Shown piece after piece: positions 7,551 to 14,283 of a stretch of 18,974 bases of DNA (positions are counted from its first letter, which is position 1; each line of letters opens with the position of its first letter). The stretch is from contig PJAB01000935.1 in assembly GCA_002887195.1 (NCBI GenBank), forward strand, positions 1 through 18,974, written 5' to 3'. This DNA is from Chrysochromulina parva. Taxonomy: Eukaryota > Haptophyta > Prymnesiales > Chrysochromulinaceae. Both the position numbers and the translations under genes were made by a program. The notes under the pieces were generated by a model. It did not search any database. It worked only from the letters and a program-made list of their open reading frames with translations, and was not told where the DNA came from.

Positions 7551-8228
7551 GGCATGCTCTTCCACCCACATGGCGAGGCCGACAGCGCTCACACTCTGTG
7601 GCACTCGGCGGAGCAGCTACGTAGGATGTTCCTAGGGCGGCGTCTTCGCGCTCCTGCATGAAAGATGAACACATTGCATGGAGATGTTGTGGAAAACTAA
7701 TTGGTGCAAATCAGCAGTTGTCAGCACAACCATGGCAAGTCCCCGTTGGCCTATGGCCATGTCGCGGCATGTACTAGGGGCGTACACTGTGATGGCGTCA
7801 GTGGTGGCACGTCCGGAGCGCGTTGATTTGTATGTTGAACATTTTCAGAATAAGTATTAAGTTAGAAATCAGTTAGTACACGGTATCTTCAATCTTGGAA
7901 TTTTCAAGGATTTCACTTTTTCAGCTTTGTGTTCAGACCACGCGCACGATACGTTTTTAAATTTATTTTATCCACATCCAGGCTTAGCGGTACCTCCGAC
8001 TCACCAATAATTGAACCACCTCGCTTTTCTCGACCTTGTTCTCGACGAACCGGCCGTCTTGCTACTTGTAATATGACTTGTCACTCTGAGCTTCTCTTTC
8101 TGTGGACTCCTCGAGTCTGAGGGAGCTAAGGGTCTCGGTGGTCTCGGGGGCCTCTCGTGAAACGGAGCGCTCGCCCCGTTCACAGACACACACGAGCAGC
8201 GGAGCCAGGCGTCGTGCATCGGCCCAGC
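7551..8228. other. Intergenic, AT-rich centre
   Basis: The first 110 bp continue the SAP-like frame past its TAG to a TGA at about 7658-7660. Positions about 7840-8000 are AT-rich compared with the surroundings and may be 3' UTR. An open frame at 7678-7860 encodes 60 residues of no recognisable type. The thioredoxin-like frame is open upstream of 8229 to an ATG at 8157, but these residues are basic and precede a normal signal peptide. Confidence 0.5.
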
Positions 8229-9087
8229 ATGCTCGTGGCTCTTCTCCTCACCAGCTCCTTGCTGCGCCCGGTGCCCCGCTCTGGCCCCGTACGTTGCAGT
8301 TTGCGTACTGTCGATGACAATGTTTCTCTTGAGGCACTCATTCGGCAAACTGCCAACTCAAACGCAATCGTCGTGATACATTTTGAAGACCCGGTTGACC
8401 CCTCGGGCGCATCTTCGTCTTGGGACACGCCCTCAAGGGAATGGCCGCGTACGTCGTTCCAAGATAGCTTTGCGAGCGGGCTCGTGAAGCGGGTAGCGGA
8501 GACGTACTCGACTTCGACCCTGTACGGCGGTTCTCCGCTCATCGTGCTTCAAATCGACCGAGATGTTGCACCTACCATCTGCAGCGCTCGTGGCATCGTG
8601 AGCTTCCCGACGACGCAGATCTGGGCACGTAACACGTGCACCGAGGTCAGCTCGGTGGAGCTTGAGAAGAAGTTGCTCAGCCTCGGCGTGGCTTCTGCCT
8701 CCAAGGCGATGAAGGGCGGCGTGCGCGACGGCACTAATAACCGTGTGGGGCGCGACGTGGATGACATCGACTTCACTGGCGGCGCGGGCGGGCGCGCACT
8801 CTTCGAGAAGGGTGACCGGGGCACCACCGGTCGCTTTCAAAACTTTGGCGACGGCAGCAGGAACTCGAAGGATGCCAAGAAGCCCGGCGACTTCGGCTAT
8901 GTGAGTCACTGCCAACGAGAGTCGAATGCGCTCCCCAACAGTCAGTCAGACTCGCACCCGGCCCCGCACTACAAGCGCTTTGACTGATGACTCATGACAC
9001 GCCATTGCATGCACTTGACCATGCGCGCTCGACTTTTCGCGACCGCAGAAGCCCGGCGACAATAAGGAATGGCTAGATGGTCTATGA
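8229..9087 (+). CDS. Secreted or organellar thioredoxin-fold protein without CxxC (spliced)
   Basis: Two exons, 8229-8900 and 9049-9087, joined in phase 0, give 236 residues. The donor is TAT|GTGAGT and the acceptor GACCGCAG|AAG. Without splicing the frame runs into non-conserved sequence and stops at 8987. With splicing it ends KPGDNKEWLDGL, a natural continuation of KKPGDFGY. Residues 1-18 (MLVALLLTSSLLRPVPRS) form a signal peptide. Residues about 30-152 fit a thioredoxin fold: strand AIVVIHF, strand PLIVLQID, then GIVSFPTTQIW with the conserved cis-Pro position at P127. The redox CxxC is absent, so a binding or chaperone role is more likely than oxidoreductase. The C-terminal 75 residues are Gly/Asp/Lys-rich and look disordered. 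An upstream ATG at 8157 is in frame. Confidence 0.62.
8901..9048 (+). other. Spliceosomal intron (148 nt) in the thioredoxin-like gene
   Basis: GTGAGT at 8901 and CGCAG ending at 9048 are canonical borders, and the join keeps the frame. A 14-bp direct repeat, AGAAGCCCGGCGAC, occurs at 8878-8891 in exon 1 and at 9047-9060 across the acceptor. Confidence 0.75.
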
Positions 9088-9731
9088 GGCTTGAGAGACG
9101 TTGAGAGAGCGTCGTCGCCGTGTCCGCGGCGGCCTCACTGGTCCAGTGGTCGAGCCTATGGTCCGCCGTACGTGTTGTCTCTTCCACTCTGTTGATGATG
9201 GGTTACTTTTTCCCGAACGTCGAGTCGGTTCGTCGTAATAGGTTTTTCGTCGCCCGCCCTCCAACGCCCCGGCCGCCCGCCGCGGGAAAGCCGACGCTGG
9301 GCGCGGGCGCTGCCTTAAGCGCGCGCAAAAGCGCGCCACCCGGGGGGCGGATTCTACATTCTTAGGGGATTCGCCCCCCGGGGTGTGTCGCCGCGCGCGC
9401 GCGCGCGCCGCGCGACCGTGCCCAACCGCCCAACCCGTGCCAGCGCCCCTGTGCGCGCGGGTTGACCATTTGATGTGTGCGTCAACCACCCAACCGTTCC
9501 CTGAATGAGCACTCGATGAACCATGAGCATAAGAATGAAGTTAAATGAAGCGGTTTTCACAGAATCCGGAACCAAGTCCGGAACACGTGGAATCCTTGTG
9601 CTACGTTGGTGGGTTGGGATGGTTGTGAGGTTCGTCTGTGTGCTCCGTGTGCCCGAATCTCCCCCGGTGTCTTTTTACCGCATGGAATCCTTATTTGGCT
9701 ACTTTGCTGTGTGTGTGGAGCTCTCGTGAAA
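9088..9731. other. Intergenic with strong GC hairpins
   Basis: No gene is supported. GCGCGCAAAAGCGCGC at 9321-9336 is a tight hairpin. CCCGGGGGGCG at 9339-9349 pairs with 9372-9382 across a 22-nt loop, followed by an alternating GC tract at about 9391-9414. The small-protein frame is open upstream of 9732 to an ATG at 9606; that extension is Cys/Trp-rich and not credible as part of the protein. A second frame at 9523-9729 has no recognisable content. Confidence 0.5.
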
Positions 9732-9992
9732 ATGGCGGAGCCTTTGTCGAGCGCGGCGCATCTAACCTCGGAGCTCGCGGCGCTCCGCGCTCGGCAAGCG
9801 GCGCTGCTGCCAGTTCTTCGGCACCGTAACCAGACCGATCAGTCGCTAATCGACAATGTCGACGCTGTTTTTGCGCGGGTCCCCGAATACATCGCCAAGC
9901 TTGCGGAAGTGCAGCATTCGATGGACATGCTTGCGGCGCGGACGGCAAACATGCGAAGGAAGTGCGAGAATTTAGTCTCTAGCGATTTGTGA
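9732..9992 (+). CDS. Small helical/coiled-coil protein, BLOC-1/BORC subunit-like
   Basis: An 86-residue protein that is almost wholly helical by composition: AAHLTSELAALRARQAALLP, then LIDNVDAVFARVPEYIAKL and MDMLAARTANMRRKCENL, with hydrophobic residues at heptad-like spacing. Its size and pattern recall subunits of BLOC-1/BORC endolysosomal complexes, but no diagnostic motif is visible and the assignment is tentative. There is no signal peptide or membrane segment. The start is the ATG at 9732 because the upstream in-frame extension to 9606 looks non-coding. It converges on the Tic22 gene with 212 bp between the stops. Confidence 0.5.
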   Translation: MAEPLSSAAHLTSELAALRARQAALLPVLRHRNQTDQSLIDNVDAVFARVPEYIAKLAEVQHSMDMLAARTANMRRKCENLVSSDL

Positions 9993-10204
9993 ACCCCTCA
10001 TCGTGGCATGCACACCTCCAAACGTACGTTCGAATCGCGTGGGGCATGCAGCACGACGGTATCCTGCGAGAAGCTGCGCACGTGCAAATAGCACTTCGTT
10101 GTTTGTGCAGCAACTATAGATGGAAGCGATTGCAGCCTGCGTGTCGTTTGGCGCTTATGAACAGCTCGAGCACACACACAAAAGCTACTTTCTTTCACTT
10201 TCTT

Positions 10205-11125
10205 TCAAATCTTGCCACCTCCAAAGGGCACGTTCAGATAGAAAGGATCATCGCCGCTGTCACCCAGGCTCTTCGGAGCTTCAGGCAGTCCTCGCGGCTG
10301 TGCCTCAGCGCCGACACCCTGGACTCTGCCACCCTGGGCGCCATCACCCTGGGCGCCGCCCAGGCTGCTCGTGCTCCCGGCGCTCATACGCTCCACAACG
10401 GCTGCCGCCTCGGAGGCCGCAACCAGCAGCGCCGACGGCTGCATGGCTGACTTGTCGCCCGCCTGCAGCGACTGCACGAGTGCGTCGAGCGTGGTGACGC
10501 TTAACGACGGCAAATTGGCCAGCTTCTTGCCGCTCTGCTGCTCGTACGTCCTCTTCAGATCCTGCAGCCGGAAAAAGTACGGCCGTTGCGCTGTACCGTC
10601 GACGGTGAGCAAGAGTGAGACGTCATAGTAGAGCGGCACGTCGTCCGGTTTGAGCGTAGCGTCTTTCTCGCGGTCGGCGAGCGCGGCGGAATCTTGCAGC
10701 GGCCGCAGGCGGAAAAGGCGCAGATCCGTCGAGGTGCCCGCCGTGGGCTGCGGCGCCGAAGCTGCCTCGACTGCCGATTTGGAGATGTCAAAGTATACGG
10801 ATTCCAGGCTCACAACGGAAAGCGAGGCTTTCGGATCAAAGGCCTTGATGTCATTGAGTGCGGCGAGCGCCTCCTGTGGCCCGAGGTAGAAGAAGCCGGA
10901 GCGGCGCGACTGCTCATCCACCTCGGTCAAGTACGGCGCATCCTTGCTATTGGTCACCACAAACACGGGCACTCGGGAGAGCTTGCGCAAAACATCGTCA
11001 CTCGGGGCGCCGGCGGCGCTCGCTGGCAGTGCGAGCAGTGGGGCACGCAGCGGCGACGAGGCGGCGAACGTTGCCAGCGCGAGCGCCACTCGGCGGGTCA
11101 TAATCGGGCCGATTCGCATATTCAT
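10205..11125 (-). CDS. TIC22: Tic22-family plastid protein import component
   Basis: A 306-residue protein of the Tic22 family, which acts in the intermembrane space of plastids as a chaperone for proteins crossing to the inner translocon; cyanobacterial homologues act in outer-membrane biogenesis. The N-terminus has a hydrophobic leader (VALALATFAASSPLRAPLLA, ending near ALPASA). Then comes the diagnostic segment VPVFVVTNSKDAPYLTEVDE at 52-71, with GFFYLGPQEALAAL at 77-90 and LSVVSLESVYF. A second half-repeat follows as VPLYYDVSLLLTVDG and PYFFRLQDLKRTYEQ. The tail is Gly/Gln-rich and ends YLNVPFGGGKI. The start at 11125 is chosen, with 11101 as a close alternative. The frame is open to 11227, but that extension is Arg-rich. 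It diverges from LSM6. Confidence 0.78.
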   Translation of the reverse strand: MNMRIGPIMTRRVALALATFAASSPLRAPLLALPASAAGAPSDDVLRKLSRVPVFVVTNSKDAPYLTEVDEQSRRSGFFYLGPQEALAALNDIKAFDPKASLSVVSLESVYFDISKSAVEAASAPQPTAGTSTDLRLFRLRPLQDSAALADREKDATLKPDDVPLYYDVSLLLTVDGTAQRPYFFRLQDLKRTYEQQSGKKLANLPSLSVTTLDALVQSLQAGDKSAMQPSALLVAASEAAAVVERMSAGSTSSLGGAQGDGAQGGRVQGVGAEAQPRGLPEAPKSLGDSGDDPFYLNVPFGGGKI

Positions 11126-11318
11126 ACAATGGTACCTACTCCTCGACAATCGTGATCTCCACTCTCGTCGCGGCGCGAGATCAAGGGAAGAACGTAACGG
11201 TCGAACTCGACGGGGGCCAGGTCGCAATGTCAGTCTGCTCTTGTAGTGGAATTCGGCAATCGTGGTGGCGCTTTCTCCGCAACTTATTCACAGGATCGCG
11301 ACTATTCACAGGTTCACC
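11126..11318. promoter_or_regulatory. Divergent Tic22/LSM6 intergenic, probable shared promoter
   Basis: About 193 bp lie between the chosen starts of the minus-strand Tic22 gene and plus-strand LSM6. No TATA box is obvious. The octamer ATTCACAG occurs twice just before the LSM6 ATG (about 11286 and 11304), 18 bp apart. Confidence 0.4.
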
Positions 11319-11716
11319 ATGTCTCTCGCGAAGCGCGACCCGAGCGACTTCCTCAAGACGGTCATCGGGCGGCCGGTAGTCGTCAAGCTCAACTCCGGAG
11401 TGGACTACCGAGGTGCGCGCCACGCGCGTGCTTGCTCGATGCCCTTGCTGTGCGCGCGACCGTCGACTTGCATCTTTTGGGTTGTGCTCTCTCTCGCAGG
11501 CGTGCTTGCCTGCCTCGATGGTTACATGAACATTGCAATGGAGCAGACCGAGGAGTACGTCAATGGCCAGCTCAAGGCCAAATATGGCGATACTTTCATT
11601 CGCGGCAACAATGGTATGCCACGGAAACGCGCCCTGAGCACACCACACATGCACTTACTCTGCGTTCGGCTTGCTGCTGCGCAGTCCTGTACATAAGCAC
11701 ACAGAAGAAGTCATGA
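11319..11716 (+). CDS. LSM6: LSM6, U6 snRNA/mRNA-decay Sm-like protein (spliced)
   Basis: Three exons, 11319-11412, 11500-11613 and 11685-11716, total 240 nt and encode 79 residues; human LSM6 has 80. The product is a subunit of the LSM2-8 ring on U6 snRNA in the nucleus and of the LSM1-7 ring in cytoplasmic mRNA decay. Exon 1 encodes MSLAKRDPSDFLKTVIGRPV and the Sm1 motif to DYRG. Exon 2 encodes VLACLDGYMNIAMEQTEEYV to FIRGNN. Exon 3 encodes the Sm2 end VLYISTQKKS. Both introns are phase 1 with GT-AG borders, and both junctions restore family sequence exactly, so the model is secure. An in-frame ATG at 11262 would add 19 residues absent from the family. Confidence 0.97.
11413..11499 (+). other. 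LSM6 intron 1 (87 nt)
   Basis: It starts GTGCGCGC and ends CTCTCGCAG, with a pyrimidine-rich run before the acceptor. Its length is a multiple of three and it has no in-frame stop, so retention would insert 29 residues between DYRG and VLACL. Confidence 0.93.
11614..11684 (+). other. LSM6 intron 2 (71 nt)
   Basis: It starts GTATGCC and ends GCTGCGCAG. It is not a multiple of three; retention shifts the frame and ends at the TAA at 11694-11696, which removes the Sm2 motif. Confidence 0.93.
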
Positions 11717-12398
11717 CGCGGGAGACCGACGTATGGCCTGAGGCTATTGAAGAGCTGCTAGCATCTCGATGCGCAACCGTACTTGCGAGTTCGTGTAGTT
11801 GGCCTGTGTCAATCCGCGGGGTTCCCAAGTCCTGTCGTGTGACGATGTGAAAGACTGAGCCGAGCAGCGTCGAGCGTGGGAGGACTGCGAGTGCGAGTGC
11901 GAGTTATAACTTTTAACTTGGTCGAGATTTATATGTTTGGATGATGCCCAGGCACCTGGGCCCGGCTTGTCCACGGCCTCGGATGATCGGGCATTTATTA
12001 CAATGCTAACTCTCTCATCGCCACTTGCACCCCAAGCGGCGAAGCGGGCGCATCCATGGGGCCATCGCCCTTCAGACGACGCCTTCCTTGCACGTTGGTT
12101 ATGCGGGCCGTGGTGTCGGATCAGAGGGCACCGATTGAGCTTCTCTCGTGTTACTAGACGCCGGCTGGCTCGTTGGCTTCGTGCATACATGCGCGTGCCC
12201 CAAAGGCGAGCGCCTCGGAGGCGAGACTGCTGCCACCAGCATTCGGCATGCGCGTTGCGTCCGACGACCACTGCACCTTGTTGATGGACCTGAATGCCTC
12301 GGCGGCCTCACACGCGCATGGCATGTGCATACATGCATACGTGCATACGTGGGCAGATGTGCGTGCTGATGCCAAGCCCGAGCGCCCCGCCGCCGCGC
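11717..12398. other. Intergenic between LSM6 and HDAC 3' ends, with possible gene fragment
   Basis: The two neighbouring genes converge here. I see no intact gene. There is a GCGAGT trinucleotide-pair repeat at about 11889-11904, an AT-rich patch at 11904-11935, and GCATAC/GTGCATAC repeats at about 12180-12195 and 12325-12350. Those last repeats flank a minus-strand stretch that looks coding. Confidence 0.45.
12154..12312 (-). pseudogene. Possible fragment of an unidentified coding sequence
   Basis: On the minus strand this stretch encodes AFRSINKVQWSSDATRMPNA followed by GGSSLASEALAF, which reads as ordinary protein. I have a loose impression that an R-MPNAGG-S-SEAL pattern recurs in a protist protein family, but I cannot name it. 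The frame then degenerates to ARACMHEANEPAGV and stops, and its upstream part overlaps the HDAC coding region. It is best seen as a partial copy or lost exon, not a working gene. Confidence 0.22.
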
Positions 12399-13862
12399 TC
12401 AGCGGCCGTTGGCCCTCAGCGATGCGACGAAGGGATTGGGGGGGCGGCACTCGCACTCGTCGACGCAGCCGCACGAGAGCATCTCTCCGATGTCCTCGGA
12501 GTCTAGGCCCATGCGCCCGCTGATCATGCGGTCGGCGACGGTCTCGTCATCATCAAAGTATTCGGCCATGTGCGGTCGGCGGCCGCGCGCCCGCCTGCGG
12601 TCGGCGTTGATGGCCTCTTCCTCGTCCTCTTCCGAGTCGGCTCCTGGGTCGAGGGCGTTGGGCGCGTGGTGCATCTGGACGTTCGGGGCGCACTCGATCT
12701 GCGAGAGGTTTTCGAGGACCTTCTGGAGGCGCGCCTCGAGCTGCTCGGGCGTGTTCTCGTTGCGCATGTTCGAGACGGGCACGTGCAGCTTGTAGTCGGG
12801 CAGGTAGTAGTCCATGAACTCGTGCCAGGGCAGCTGGTCCGCGATCGGCGTGCCGAGCAGGCGCGAGGTCTCGTAGCACCAGCAGCGCGCGACGTTGCGG
12901 ATGGAGTAGCCGCCGCCGCCGAGCACGAGCATCGGCAGATTGAACGTCTTGACGAACTCGAGCACCGCCGCGTGCCCCTTGATTGAGAGGTTCCAGCAAC
13001 CCACGCGATCGCCCGAGAGCGAGTCGGCGCCGCAGCAAAAGACGACGACAGAGGGCTGGAACTTTTCCATGATCTTGCGGATCACGGGCTTGAAGATAGA
13101 CTCGTACGCGACGTCGTCCACCCCCGCGAACATCGGGAAATTCACCGAGTAGTTCTTGCCCGCTTTGCCGCCGGTGTCGTTGATGTGGCCGGTGCGCGGG
13201 AAGAAGGAGGTGCCTGACGTGTCGTGCGAGGCGTGGAAGGAGAGGGTGAGGACGCGGTTGGTGAGGTAGAAGGCCTCCTCGACGCCGTCGCCGTGGTGGA
13301 TGTCGATGTCGATGTAAAGCACGCGCGCATGCACCTTGAGCAGCTCAAGGATCGCCAGCACGATGTCGTTCGTGTAGCAGAAGCCACTCGCCTCACCGCG
13401 CTTGGCGTGGTGCAGGCCGCCGGCCCAGTTGATGACGATATCGGAGCAGCCTTGATTGATGCGAGCGGCGCCCCCGATTGAGCCGCCCGTGTACGCCTGG
13501 CAGTACTCGTACAGCCCGTCGAAGATTGGGCAGTCGTCGCAGATGTTGAAGCGCTCGAGCACAGATCTGAAGTTCGGCTCCTCCATGTTCTCGGGCGTGA
13601 CTGTGCGCAGGAAGTTGATGTACTCGTCCGAGTGGAAGGTCGTCAGGTCGCCGTACGTCGCCGGCTTCGGCCGGAATATGTTCATCTGCTTGTACAGCCC
13701 GTAGTTCACTACCAGGTGGTGCGTCATGCGCACGCGGTGCGGCCGCATCGGGTGGTGGCGGCCGTACTCGTAGTTGCCGATGCCCTCGTCGTAGAAGTAG
13801 TCCACGCGCGGCCGCGCCGTGCTCGCGTCCGCGCTCTCGTCGTGCCGCGGCTCGGCCAGCAT
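12399..13862 (-). CDS. HDAC1: Class I histone deacetylase (RPD3/HDAC1-2 type)
   Basis: A 487-residue zinc-dependent lysine deacetylase, nuclear, normally the catalytic subunit of Sin3/NuRD-type co-repressor complexes. Human HDAC1 has 482 residues. Near the N-terminus are YFYDEGIGNYEYGRHHPMRP and MTHHLVVNYGLY. The catalytic HH pair is in WAGGLHHAKR (151-152). Zinc ligands are D187 and H189 (YIDIDIHHGDG) and D280 (CCGADSLSGDR). The transition-state Tyr is Y319 in GGGGYSIRNVARCW. Basic residues that bind inositol phosphate in animal HDAC complexes are kept or conservatively replaced (R in PMRPHR, SGDR, SIRN). The loop after SFH is five residues longer than in HDAC1, and PGTG reads PRTG. The tail has an acidic DSEEDEEE and a Cys-rich CGCVDECEC. 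The start at 13862 is chosen by length; the frame opens to 13979. Confidence 0.95.
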   Translation of the reverse strand: MLAEPRHDESADASTARPRVDYFYDEGIGNYEYGRHHPMRPHRVRMTHHLVVNYGLYKQMNIFRPKPATYGDLTTFHSDEYINFLRTVTPENMEEPNFRSVLERFNICDDCPIFDGLYEYCQAYTGGSIGGAARINQGCSDIVINWAGGLHHAKRGEASGFCYTNDIVLAILELLKVHARVLYIDIDIHHGDGVEEAFYLTNRVLTLSFHASHDTSGTSFFPRTGHINDTGGKAGKNYSVNFPMFAGVDDVAYESIFKPVIRKIMEKFQPSVVVFCCGADSLSGDRVGCWNLSIKGHAAVLEFVKTFNLPMLVLGGGGYSIRNVARCWCYETSRLLGTPIADQLPWHEFMDYYLPDYKLHVPVSNMRNENTPEQLEARLQKVLENLSQIECAPNVQMHHAPNALDPGADSEEDEEEAINADRRRARGRRPHMAEYFDDDETVADRMISGRMGLDSEDIGEMLSCGCVDECECRPPNPFVASLRANGR

Positions 13863-14283
13863 TTTTACGCGCGCCTCCGCACTGCTCGCGGGTCGCCTGC
13901 TCTGTGTTCCGTGGTGCACAGAAAGGCAGTCTCGCGCGAGGAACCCAAATCGGGTCGTTTGAGGCACAGGCCGGAACAATCGGGAGAGCGTCAGGGTGAG
14001 ATTTCACGCACAGGGCACACAGGTACATGTAACAACGCCCCGAACGAAGAGGGAATTTTGAGAGGCTACACGATGTCTTTGGCACCACGTACGAAAAGTG
14101 CTACCGGTACTGTACATGTCTAGTGAAAAATAAAAAAGCGGGAGGCACCTGTATTAGGCAAAGAAGAGAGTTTGTGACTTTGCGCTTCGTTTTCGACGAA
14201 TTCGGGGGACGGAACGAAATCGCCTCTGGGCTCGCAATTCTCGAGCGCCTTCTGGTGGCTGTCGCGAGTGCCGCGTATTTCAC
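13863..14283. promoter_or_regulatory. Divergent HDAC/ABCG intergenic, probable bidirectional promoter
   Basis: 421 bp separate the HDAC start (minus) from the ABCG start (plus). The HDAC frame continues to an ATG at 13979, but the additional 39 residues (MFRPVPQTTRFGFLARD) are not family sequence. Features are an A-rich tract at about 14123-14138, a TACCGGTA palindrome at 14102-14109 and a TGTACATG at 14111-14118. No gene is supported inside. Confidence 0.45.

Noticed and set aside
10013..10040. GTTCGAATC resembling a tRNA B box
   Set aside because: The flanking bases do not form a T-arm stem and no cloverleaf can be built upstream.
11744..12271. 175-codon minus-strand frame between LSM6 and HDAC
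   Set aside because: No recognisable domain; Arg/Ser/His mixture typical of chance frames. Only a short separate frame at 12154-12312 looked coding.
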